64,000 nucleotides of DNA from positions 1-64,000 of the forward strand of contig VXCM01000139.1 in assembly GCA_014773175.1 (NCBI GenBank), given 5' to 3'. The stretch is from Lucifuga dentata. Its lineage: Eukaryota > Chordata > Actinopteri > Ophidiiformes > Bythitidae. Position 1 is the stretch's first letter. Each line of letters opens with the position of its first letter. A model generated the notes under the pieces. It made no database searches and had not been told where the DNA came from. It saw only the letters and a list, made by a program, of their open reading frames with translations. The position numbers and the translations under genes were made by a program. This document shows, piece after piece, positions 13,139 through 26,100 of this stretch.

Positions 13139-14198
13139 CTGTCTGACTACTTAAACATGGTTTGGCTCCTGTAGAACAGAACAGGCAACTGCATGCAGGA
13201 GCCCTTCCAGCAAAGTTATCCAGATACGCGCAAGGAGCTAGCAGCAAGCTTGTTTTATGATGACATGCAATACGATATATATAGCCTAAATGCTAACGTT
13301 AACAGCACTATTACCGGTGTCCCGAGTTAACTTGTGGCCACTTTATCTGGTGACTTTAGCCTGTATTCGTTTGTATCACTTGAACACTGTATTCAGCTAA
13401 GTCGTACTTATTTATGTAAGATGGCAGGTGGAGATTTTTTTTTTCACAATGAAAATGAGAATGAATATTTTTTGTTAGTGACAATGTCACTCAAGTCCGA
13501 GATCTCTTCCTGTTATCTTTTTCAAGAATAATTTTAACACATTTTTACAAAACACTTTTAGAAAGCTCAATGTGCCTCGTTAGGCTACTTTAAATACCAA
13601 AGTCGTTAGGGTACTTTAAATACTAAATACCTGAATTTAAATAAATGGTAAAATATTTGTTTTCAACCGCAAGCAACCATTGAGGCATTCAAGCTAGTGT
13701 CACCAGCTAACTCAGGCACTCATCAATCCGAAACACCGGCAGAAGCATTTGCGTGGAAACGTCCAGAAAATGACAGGTGAAATGAAGAGCACAAGTTCAG
13801 TCTACCTCATCGTTAACAAAACCACATTATGTCCTCTCTGTGTTAAAGGTTAAAACTGGAAATAACCTTTTAGAAACGTTATTCAGTTAAGCTAGCGAGC
13901 TACCTGTCTACATAGATACTTGAGGTATGAGAGCGCCCGGCTAACACAAATTTAGCATTTTCTTACCTTTCCCCTTTTACTCCTTGTTGCTATCTTTAGT
14001 CAGCTTCTAAATTTATCTCCGCTCATACAGTCTAACAAGTACCTGAGATATACTTTCACTGTGCTGATTTTGTTAGTTGCTTTTGGCCCCTGTCTGCCAC
14101 ACTGAATCTGACTTTCATTCAACGTGTGCATCCGAGGTAGCATTAGCTCTGCTACTAGCTACAGGAGGCTGCGCAGTGCTACCTAACTTAATATTTCC

Positions 14199-14233
14199 TG
14201 TTGCCAATGAGTGACAGGCAGTTCCATCCAATC
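14199..14233. promoter_or_regulatory. Paired CCAAT motifs upstream of mlec
   Basis: Two CCAAT pentamers on the plus strand about 22 bp apart, 1.2 kb upstream of the mlec start. They would act as NF-Y sites in reverse orientation. Confidence 0.3.
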
Positions 14234-14874
14234 GGATCCCGCTGTTAAGAGTTCTGAACTTATGGCAATTCATCACTCCCACAGCTCCAGTCTATGTTTG
14301 TAGACATTTTCACAATATAGAGCAGTCTTTGCTATGATAATTGTAGACCAAAATAGCGTCTTTGAAACATTTGTTTTACACATTAAGTGAAGTATATTTT
14401 GCTCGAAATAGGCAACCCTGACGCTAACTTTTTTGACAAAATTTTGTTATTTTGTTTGTTGGAACAAAGCTTCAACAGAACTGCAAAACCCCAAGAAAAA
14501 TCATTCTGACAGCTTTAAAAATGTTTATATTGCTATTATTACGCATCACTTACTCCTTTACACTAATCTTGTCTTTGGGTGGTATCACTCCAAACCTGTG
14601 AGAGGGCATTTCTTATAATTGGTCTAATCAGTAACCAATTCTAATGACGCTAAAAACGTAAAATTAAACTCTAGCATTACTGTTTTCCACCGTGATATTC
14701 ATTTAAAGTACTACAATGTATAAATTTACACGAGTACGCCTATGTGGCCTTTAACAAGTCTCTAGCTCCCCCTCTGTATGGTTTGGTATGGTCTGACTCG
14801 TGTCCAATTAGGAGAGTCCAACACAGCGCGCACGCGGTGCACTCTGGGGTTGACGAAAGGAGTGAATGAAGACT

Positions 14875-14888
14875 GTTGCCGTAGCAAC
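14875..14888. promoter_or_regulatory. RFX X-box-like motif
   Basis: GTTGCCGTAGCAAC is a near-perfect palindromic X-box (RFX family). It sits next to a CpG-containing stretch (14825-14845), about 1.9 kb upstream of mlec. Whether any promoter uses it is unknown. Confidence 0.4.
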
Positions 14889-17243
14889 AGCAATACCTCA
14901 ATGGCTGACAATAGAGATCTGTAGGAGACTTATGATTCCATTCTATTCTATTCTATTTTCAGTAAAATTATCATGAAATGTGCCAATCAGTAATTCAATT
15001 TCTTTATCTGACTCATTTCATGAATATTTAAATGACTTTTGAAATGTTTTTTTTTAATGGCTCTTAATATTACTTTTTGTTATTTAATTTTCAAATGTGT
15101 CGTCTTATCATATTTTAATAATAATTTTAATGTACATTTAATTCATCACTTCATAAATACTTTTAAAAATCCATCAAGTAATTAACTGATCATAATTAAT
15201 CAATCCAGATACAATCCGGGATATTTTGCTATCACATAGGTTTGGATATTAGCCTGGGGAATGAAAAGGTGAAGTGCAATTGTTATAGCTGCTTGGCAGT
15301 AAGTAAAAAATATAAACTTTTTTTTATTTAAGATAGTGGCTGTCAATACAGCTCAAAAAAGTTGTTCACAGTAAACTGAGTATTATACTTTAATATTTTA
15401 AGGGCATTCAGTAACAATCTAATGTGGCTGTACTGTAGTAAATCCTCCATCAAAAAAAAAAAAAAANAAAAAAAAAAAAAAAACAAATTAGTATTAGACA
15501 GGGATATTTGCATTTGAGGATTTGCATGCTGATGTTCTGATTTGCTGCAGGGAAAACCTGCCCAGCCAGCAGAAACACATATAAATAATAGATTATAAGG
15601 AGATTTGTCCTCAGTAGTGAAGACAGCATCAACAAGCAGCTTCACACCAATATACTGATAAAGGCATTATAGGCACCCAATTAAAGGGGATGTACAGTAT
15701 GCAGATTTCCATGTTCTTATTTTTGTGTCTATTTAGAACATTTTTCATTTCACATCTCTTGCTGCAACTAAGCTGTGTACACTGAGTGAAAACAGACCAT
15801 TTTAGTTAGTCTTGACATTAGTCTTGTGCTGCAACTGTTCACTCAGGTACATACAGGTATGTGGGGTAAATTTGTATATGTAGCACGACAATGATAACTC
15901 CATTGGAATTGACTTACTGGATGCATTTCTGTAGGTATGAAGCTCAAGTTTAACAGCTCTGACAATGTTCAGCAAAACACAAATTCCCCGCGATAAAGAG
16001 AAAATATCAAAAAGCATAACATGTCCCCTTTTATTAAAGATAGAGAAGTTTCAGATGTAGAGTTTCCATTTGGAGTCAAAACAACAAACTCAAACCCAAT
16101 CAAGCCTCTATCTTAGTGTATTTTCTTTCCTAAGATCATCACAGACAAATGAACTTAAATGTAAACACCTTTTATTTTTTTACAGTTAACTTGGCAGGTT
16201 TTTGTTTACTTTATTTGACAAAAATGTATGTGTGCATACTGAACTTGATAAATTACTTTCTTTGGCATGCATAAAAATTGCTTCGACAATACTTATTTGT
16301 GGACTTTTACCACAACATCAATTATAATTTGACATCGACATACAGTACAGAGATAACGTAATCACAATCACTGTAAATACAATTCATATACGCCATTTCC
16401 ATGGTATGATCACAAGGCAGAGCATTATGGTTTTGTAAAAACAAAAATTAGTTGTATTTAAAGATGAACTGAACATGGAATTCAATCTGGAGCCATTTCA
16501 TTTACACCACATACTTCTTTTTAACTGCCTGTAATCTCTGACATTTGGGAATAAGGTATATGAAAAGTATTTCAGAGTGCAGTTTCTCATTGATGTCAGA
16601 GATTTGCTTCTTCCATTACATTTAGGCATCAGACAGTGATTCTGACTGGCACAGTGACACAGATGGTCACACAGTTACGATACAGGTGTGAGGTTGTCAC
16701 ATGGCTTCCGTGATGGAGCACCAATGTCACACAAAGGACAATCTAATAACACGACAGATTCTAATGCAACAAGCAGAGTGAGTTGTAAAAGTGCACAAGT
16801 TAAAATCTAGCAGAACATCTGATGGCACACTCATCGTTTAAACCTTATCTACAGACGTTCGCTCACTCGTCTCGACTTTGCTGTATATCAAATGTGACAT
16901 TCTATGAAACATATACATTTACCACATAGAGGTCGAGACAAGACAACAGCAATCTAACCATACAGCAAGTTATTTAATGAACCTTAAAGTGCAAAAGAAC
17001 ATAAGTTGGACAATCATCAGCTAGGCTACAGCAAATTCGGCCTCAGTCGAACTGGAGACTTTTCAGGAAGAACAGTTTTTGACAGAAAGTGTGAGGTGAC
17101 TCCATCGCTCCATAATATTTAAGGAGCTTTCATTCCAGTGTCATTCAGGTTTGGATGGCTCAGAGATCTCAACATGTCCTCTGCTGTACTTGGTCAAGTA
17201 TCAAGCAGGACAAAGTTTCACATTCAGGCCGCTGAATTTCATA

Positions 17244-17312
17244 TTAACGAGACATCATTCGTACAAACTCTGTGAAAAAGAAGGATAAGTGAATTAAAAA
17301 AGTGATCACATG

Positions 17313-17379
<67 letters not shown>

Positions 17380-20300
17380 CTCCTAGCAACAATTTCTACA
17401 GCTTATGAGTACATTATTAAGTTATAAGAGAGAAGTATAGAATTTGTTAATGTTATGGCACATGGTTATTTATGACTTGGCTGTTCTAAATTATTTTTAA
17501 CAGTCAGTATCAATAGTTAACATTAACTTGCTGAAATTGATCCAAATTGCCACTAGATGGCGATGGCCCTCTACACGTATAATGGGCAGCACATTTTTAA
17601 CCTTAAAAAAAGGAGTGTTTTAGATTTTGTGATAGTCAAATAATTTTAAGAACCAAAACTAATCAGTTATTTGCCATCCCTGCATTATCTGTTCATAACC
17701 AAATGATGAATCTGTATTTGATAAAATATATGTAGTTTACCTTCAAAATCAACAAGCCCATCCCCATTCAAGTCAACATCCCTCAGGATATCTTCTACTT
17801 CCTTGAGGCCCACCTGGATATAAAATGTTGACACATGAACCAAAACTGAAAAAAATTATAAATCAGAGGAGCTCCTATAGATATGAAGTGTGCAGCAGTG
17901 AATGCAGCATTGTGTGCAAAAATACAAATTTACCTGTTGACCCAACAATTTCCTCATTGCATCACGGAGCTCAGATGTGCTAATGGCACCATCGCCATTA
18001 GTGTCAAACTGATAGAAAGAGAAAAAAATAGAAGAGAGACTAAATTAAGAATGAGAAAGACTAAAAACATCACAACAACAGCAAAATTCAACCAGGACTC
18101 TGACCTCTTTAAAAGCATCCTTCAACTCCTTTATTCCAATCATATCTGCAGTCTCAGCCAGGAGTTTTGGGCCCATCAGCTCCACAAAGTCTTCAAAATC
18201 AACATGACCTCCCACTTTGGGAAAAGAGACAGAGTTAAAGTCAACATAGAATACTGCAGACTTGTATCCAGGACAAAATGATCATTATTTGCATGTATAA
18301 GCTGACACATGAGTGAAGTCCTTACAGTTCATGTTGATCTGCTGGCTCAGTTCAATCAGCTCCATCTCCGTTGGCATGTATCCCATCGTTCTCATGCAGT
18401 TTCCCAGGTCTTTACAGCTGATAAAACCATCTTTGTCCTTGTCAAACTCTTTGAAAGCATCACGCAGCTCTATCAAGCAGTGACAGAAATATTTTATCTC
18501 CCTTTTATCTCTTATTCTGCAAGGTAAAAAAAAAATAATCTGTGTTCTTAAAGCAGATAAACAAGATGAACTAAACAGAACTTACCATCCATCTCCTCTG
18601 GCCTCAGCTCTCTATCCTGTTAAGAAATAACATTTAATCAGTGGTCAGTATATAATCATATTTCCAGCACATGGAAAACAAATATAACACTTTAAATATA
18701 AGCATACCGGAGTAATCGCTGTGACTCGAGTAATAATCAAACCAAAGTCAGCAAGCTTCTCCATAACAGTCCTCTGTCTATGTGTGAACCTCAGCTTAAG
18801 GACATCCAACAGGAAAAAGTGTTGAAAGTAGAATGTAACTATCTCATATCTTGATGACACAACCAGGTTTTATTAGGCTGATCACTATCGAGCACGTCTG
18901 GGAACAATAAGCTCTCAGAGTTCACTGAAGTATGAGACCGTTTCTTTTTTTTTTTTTTTTNTTTTTTTTTTTTTTTTTTCCAGCGCTTACTTACAATGAA
19001 CACAACCTTTAAAGGGCAGAGAGAGAGACAGACAGACATATCCCAGAAGCCCTCGGGGGTTAACGGCGGGAGCAGTGAGAAGTCTAAGCACAACATTCAA
19101 TCTTGACGTCAGACCCCAAAAAGCTGCCTGACCGGAACCAGTGACACAGAAAACACGGGACGCAAACAGGCCTGAGGGAGCTTTAAGCAGAGAACATACA
19201 TGCTCTGTCTGCTAGTAGCTAATGGATTCATCCTGATCCACGTGATGCTGCAATTACGCAACTCCTATAATCTTACACCCCAAATATTACTGCATATGGT
19301 TTGCAATGTGTGGACCAATACTAATTCCAAAATGGTTTTTGTACATAATTAAGACTCTGAAGTCACAGCTATTATTATTATTATTATTATTATTAAACTA
19401 ATCATTTTCGATAGCATGAACAGCAAAGTGAGCAAAATCTGCCATAAAATTTGTGTAATGCAGAGACATTTGTTTTTAAATTTTCTATTTTATAATTGTG
19501 CAAAAACCAGTAAAGCCTGAAAAGTGTCTTTTCACTGTGAATTTGAGATTTTGACATGTGAATTTAATTTGTTCCGGAAAAAAAAAAGAGATGTGTGTAT
19601 TAGTGGTGGAAACACTGCAAAATCCTCATCTTATCAAATCATTCTGTCTGTTGTTTCTTAACAGAAATTAGCTGCCAGTGTAATAAGATTATTTCAACTT
19701 GTTTCCAATACAAAGCACCTTGTTTCAGCAATTATTTAGAAATGAGTACCGGGATCTGCAATATACAGAATAAATCAGATTGCTATAGTAGAATCAGGAA
19801 AATCACAACATTCTTTCATACTTGTTTATCATGTGATCCATTTTTTGATTGAATCCTTCACGCTCATTCACGAAGGCATTTGCAGCAGTTTGAGCTCCCA
19901 AACTGAACATTCCCAACAGACTGCTGGTAAAAATCAAAAGCAGCAGGAGTAGAAATAACAAGCTACAATAATAGTAAAATAGTTGAAGTGTCTCTACAGC
20001 CCAGTATGATGCTTGATACACTCATGTAAATCCAGGTTTAAAGGACCATCCCATCCGTTTTGCATGTTTGAGCCTAATATATTCAATTTTCATACATGTT
20101 ACATTATTGACAATCATTTCCCAAAGGATAAAACCATATTTCAGCTTTCCTGATATTTTGCAAAATCTCTTAATCTTTCAAAATCAAATATTCAGGTGAT
20201 ACATCTACCCTAAAAAATCAATGTTTTGCCTGCTAATAGTTACACAGCCTTATGAAGTCATGATCATTTAAATTTTTCGATAAATGCAGGTTTTCTTTTG

Positions 20301-21050
20301 GGACTATATTCCCCAGTGGAGGCATACATTCACTCTGCGCTTTTCATTGCACTTAAATGCTAAAATTACAAAACTCGAAAAAACCTGAATACACGTCTTG
20401 TTCACGATGATGGATTACCTATCCCAAGAATGTTTCAAATATCAACAAGTTGATTTTAATAGCGTACCAGAATGAACTGAAACCAATGGCAGCCTGGAAG
20501 GTAGGAAAAACATTTTTAATTCACCGTTCCAGTAGTATGCTTTATGAAATGATTGTCAGTAATGTAACATGTATGAAAATTGAATATATTAGGCTCAAAC
20601 ATGCAAAATGGGTGGTATGGTCCTTTAAGACTGATTTGAGTACAGACAGGTGTGTTTGCGTGTCCAGACTTACGTACAGCCTGCCTGCACGTGGCCATGC
20701 CTTTACGCAGGAAGACACAGGTTTGTCCCAGTATGTTGCTCACGAGAGCACAGTTTTGAGTCATGGACACAATGGACTCCTGACAAGCTCCAAGACCCCC
20801 TGCCTGGCCCCGGTCCTCACAGGACAGCACCCCTCTGAACCTCCCATCAGCATCCTGGAGCATCTTTCCAGAGGGGTGCAGGTAGGGGGGCAGAGACAGT
20901 GTTAGATATCCATAGCAGCTTCGGAGCAGAATGGAATAAAAATACAGGTTGAGACAGGAAGACAGGATGTGTGAATGACAGCAAACTGATTATTATTTAA
21001 TGATTAAATGCTCTATTCATGTAAGAAAAAAAAATCACAGGACTATGTCA

Positions 21051-21097
<47 letters not shown>

Positions 21098-21477
21098 GAG
21101 AGATAGAGAGATAGATAGATAGACAGATAGATAGATGGATGGAGTCTGAAACAGAGACAGAGAGGAAAAAGAAGAAAAGATAAATATATATATATATATA
21201 TACTGTAGATAGAGAGAGAGAGAGAAACAGAGAGAGTGACAGAGACAGAAATGTAGGGGTGGAGACAACGAAAGCTAGAGAGAGATGGATAGATAGAGAC
21301 AGGAACAGAGAGAAAGAGGAGAAGAAGAAGAAGAAGAAGAAGAAGAAGAAGAAGAAGAAGAAGAAGAAGAAGAAAGAAGAGAGAAAGAGAGAGAGAGAAA
21401 CAGAGAGTGACAGCCAGACAGAGAAATGTAGGGGTGGAGAGAGAGAGATAAACAGAGAGAGGGGAGAGAGAGAGAGN

Positions 21478-21523
<46 letters not shown>

Positions 21524-23109
21524 AGAAAAGTGTAAGACAGAAGAACATGGCAGAAAGCTGTAAATGAATCCACATGAATAAAATGTCATATTGCCAACTT
21601 TCCACTCATCATTCATAACAGTTTACTCGCCACATTGTGCAGACTGGTACTTCACACCTATACACTGTCACAGGAACAGTAAACATGCTTCCAAACAGAC
21701 GAGAGAAAAGCTCCAGCACGAGTGAGACGGCTGCAAGTGCACTGATCCCAAAACTATGTCCCTCTGTGAGACTTGTTAGAAAACAAAGTTTGTGCTAAAC
21801 AGCAAAGGTCTGCCAAAGTCTAAATCCATTCATCAACACGTTTGACACGCTAGGGCCAGCTATGCCGTGATAGAAGATTCAATTCATAGATTACCGATAT
21901 AATAAAGAGTGTGATGATACATAGAATGGATATTCTAACTCATTTCTTCATTTATTCTTCTTAAACTGAGTCTAGTAGCTTGTCTGGTCTTGTAACATGT
22001 CCCACAATGTTTAAGATATCTTGAAAAATGGATTTATACAAAAAAAAACATTCAGTCTTTGGGTCTGTGGTTTTGAAATATGATGACTGATTTGCATATT
22101 AAATCAAAAAATGTTTCTAAGTTATGCAATTTTAGCATTTAAGCACAATAAAAAGCATGAATGTATGTCTCCACTGGGGAATATAGTCCCAAAAGAAGAC
22201 CTGTGTTTATCTAAAAAAACTAAACGACCTTGACTTCGTAAGGCTGCATATATTAACAGGTAAAACATCAATTTGTAAGGTGGGTGTATCACTTCAGTAT
22301 TTGATTTTGAAAGATTAAAGGATTTTGCAAAATATCAGGAAAGCTGAAATATGGTTTTATCCTTTGGGAAATGATTGTCAGTAATGTAACATGTATGAAA
22401 ATTGAATATATTAGGCTCAAACAAGCAAAATGACCGGTATGGTCCTTTAACCCTCTTCAGTTTAAAATATTTTCTGAGAAAATTCTTCATTCTTGAAAAA
22501 AAAAAAAACATCTGAAAGAACTGAGCAAAAAAATCAAAAGATCAAAAAATAAATTATGTTGTCAAGTTGTCAATTTTCTACTTGGTCCTAGAATATTCTG
22601 GAAAATGAAGGAAAGTCTCCAAAAATCAGCAAACAATGCATCAATGTGATTTTAGATTCAGAAGGTTAAAGTGGAAAACACCAGTCCATCCAGCTATTCA
22701 AAACTCCCAAAAGAATTTGCATAAAAGTCCTAGTAGTGTCAATTTCATTTCCCATTACAAGAGGATACACATCATGTAGCCTACATTTAAGTAATTATAC
22801 AAATTTAGATCTGCAACCCACAAAAATCCACCAAAAACTAAAATGCGAGAGAATTACATATGATGTCTTACCTTTCTGACAGGCAAGTCTAAGCAGTTTC
22901 CCATACCAAAGGAGAAAAAAGTTGCAGAAAATGAGCATGAGGACGTTTCCTCTGTGAAGAATGAGTCTGAGTTTGAAGAGGTGCACAAACTGGTTTCAGC
23001 AAGACCCATGAAGACCCACTGGACTGCTAAACTGGGCTGAGTGGACAGTACTGGACCCCTGTCTGTTGTGAATGAAAGTAACACCAGTGAGGGGCAGCAA
23101 TGTCACTGA

Positions 23110-23163
<54 letters not shown>

Positions 23164-26100
23164 CTAGATGAGGGAGCAGGGGTGTAGCACCAAATTCCGG
23201 GTCCAGTATCTGTGGGCCCCCCTTGCCCTCTTCCATCATGTCCACACTGAGCCACATACATCTAAAGGCTGCCTATATTTCCTGTTGAATGGTTGAAACA
23301 CTTTTTCCACAGATCAATTCAGAAAGGTTTGCATCTCAGAAGGTCCCGAGTTCAAATCTGACTGAGTCCTTTCTGTGTGGAGTTTGCATGTTCTCCCCAT
23401 GTTTGCGAGGGTTCCTTCCAGGCTCCTGCTTCCTCCCATCTCCAAAGACATGCAGGTGAACTGGAAACTCCGTAGGTGTGAATGAGTTTGTCTCTATGTG
23501 TCAGCCCTGCGATAGACTGGTGATCTGTCCAGGGTCCTTTCGCTCAATGACCAATGGGATAGGCTCCAGCCCCCCCCCCCNCCCCCCCCCCCGTGACCCT
23601 TAACAGGACAAACGGGTATAGAAAATAGATGGATGGATGGAAAATTTGTAACTTTTTTTTTTGCATCTCTTCTGGCCCATAGACTAATTCTGCTGCAGTG
23701 GAAGTCATCAAGACTTCCCTCCTTTAAACAATGGGTTAAGGATGTGCTTTCTATGATGCCACTTGAAAAGCTACGATACAGTAGAGGCAGATCCCGGAAA
23801 AGGTTCATTACAACTTGGTCCCCCTTCATAGAGTATGTGGAGAGCCTATCCTCACTTAAATTAGTATCTCATTGACTTTTCTTTTCCTTCAAATACCCAG
23901 ATGCTACCTAAGATGTGTGTGGCTGACTAACTACAATGATGTATATTGACTCTAATATCTGTATCTACAAGAGTATGGAATTTTTTAATTTTTTTTTTTT
24001 TTTTTTTTTNGGGGGGGGTAGAGATAGGGGATTGTTCTGTGTTGTTTATCTTCTTCCTTAAATGCTTTTTTATATAAACTATTTATACCATAAAATCAAT
24101 AAATAATGTTATTTAAAACAAAAAAAATCAACTAGAGACTTGAAACCTGCTTAAATGCATGTGTGGGCCGGTAAAGCCCTTTGAGAAACTGTATTATGTG
24201 ATATTGGGCTACAAATAAATTTGACTTGACTTCAGATAAGTAAGGCTTCACAGCAAAAAAAAAAAAAAAAAAAAAAATTGTAACTTTCTCACTCCACCTG
24301 GTCATACCTGTCAACACTGAGTTTTGAAAATACGGGAGATTTTCTGGGAACTCCTTCAACGTCATATTATGTAAGCTTAATATGTTACAGCCTTTTCACA
24401 GCATCTGTTTGATTTGTATAATCAAAGATGGAGTTTCTGTAACCTTACGTACACTTATCTAGTTCTACATGACCAACACACTGATTCTGTCTTTTCTATA
24501 GAACGAGTGTGAATCATGTTCACATCACAAACTAACCACCCCAGAGTTCATTTTTGACCACTTCCTCAAAAGGATCCTAATGCGTTGTACTATTTAAGCA
24601 TCACTGTGACCACACTGTGAGAGTTACTGAGGACAGATTGAACCAGAATCATAGAGACCAACCTTAAGGAACAGCAAAAGCACAGAAATATGAGGAATTT
24701 AAAAAAAAGCTCCACCTAACAAGTAACCCTTACTTCAGGCTCACACACACATTGTGAGCTGTTTTTTTCTAAGCCGTGGAAATCTGTACAAGGCAAATTT
24801 AAGAGAACACATTGTATGCAACGACCTATTTCCAGCCTTACTGTCCTCCTCACCTGCACAAGTGCTTCAGATGAGACTCATTAATCATTTTGCTACCCAA
24901 CAATTGTGATTCATTTATTGGACCCCCCATACATGTGCAAGGAAAAATGAAAAGGAGAAAAATCCTGAAAGCAGATCTACCCTTTTGTTTTCCTTGCCTT
25001 CTGCTGCTCACCCTCCCATCATTGTCTGCCCTCTACAGGCAAAGACAAGGTCAATGTGTCCCAGCAGCTGCACGGTACGAGGAGAAACAAATAAGGATTA
25101 ACAGATGGAAGAATGCTGCTGTAAAACATTATTAATTATACTGCTGTCTGGTGACCTTTATGGGTCTACCTGTATGTGTCTGTGGAAAGACAGCTATAAA
25201 AAATTACATTATGTCAGTGAAGTCATAAAGTAATCGGGAAAACAAGGAGGATGTTTCCCCTTTATGAGAGGTTTGTTAACAGATCCCTGATCACAATCTG
25301 CCTCGTGTATTTGAATTCTGTCCAAGCACCTAAACACGAGCCAACAGCTAAGGCACCAAAGTGATTAAACTAATTGCATTCACAAGACAAAATCCAAAGG
25401 TAGCATAATGTAGCCACAATGCTACAACCACACATACATTTCTGTCTGTTGCTGAACTTGTTTCCAAATAAAAGTGCCTCATCAAAGATCCTATTCAGCC
25501 ATGCTAATGTTGTCACGGGGCTGATTCACACGTTATTTGTAGAATAGCTTTCATCAAATACAGACTTGTTTTTATGTGTTCATACTGAGATACACACCAT
25601 TTCTAAATCAACAACACAAATTGTCAGATTAAAACCCACACAAACACACGTGGAAGCAACTACACAAACACTCATGTACGCCAGGTAGAATATAGCTGCT
25701 GGTCATCAAAGTGATTTCCTGCGAACACAACAACTGCTGCAGCCTTTCTGATTAAACAATTCAGGAATACACGTAGGTCTTTGTTATTTCAAATGCGCAT
25801 TAGCATTTCAGAGATTTCTACTCTTTTTACCAGAACATTTGATCTACTCCAGCATATCCACTTCAATGAGACCGATCTGCCTGACTGAGGTGGAAGCATT
25901 GTGGAAGCATTGTGAGGTGGAAGCATTACATAGGAAATAAATGTGTAGAATGTGTTTTTCTCCTTTATAGTCTGTAAATTTGTAAGAAAAACAATAACAA
26001 AACATTCTTATAAGAGAGTGGGTCAAGCCTCAGTCCATAGCTAATATCTGTCTTTATTATTTTACTTGAGATTGACTGTACAACTTGAAGAATGAGTGTT

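Larger units (their letters stand above)
13139..17243. other. mlec upstream region and cabp1 3' flank
   Basis: Holds the presumed mlec promoter (about 13.1-14.3 kb), the X-box motif and the probable cabp1 3' UTR (from 17243 downward). A TTTATT at about 16170 could be a reverse-strand poly-A signal. No coding exon recognised. Confidence 0.5.

Noticed and set aside
20450..20905. 151-codon plus-strand frame starting [12 protein letters not shown]
   Set aside because: The first half is the MITE and the second half is antisense to the cabp1 long-form exon. The same N-terminus recurs in other MITE copies.
21043..21605. Long minus-strand open frames of Leu/Ser repeats
   Set aside because: Direct translation of GA/GAA microsatellites. 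They are open in several frames at once and contain an N.
24305..24350. Possible DNA-transposon end (CATACCTGTCAACACTGAG)
   Set aside because: It resembles ends I have seen in other vertebrate elements, but no second end or target duplication is visible here.
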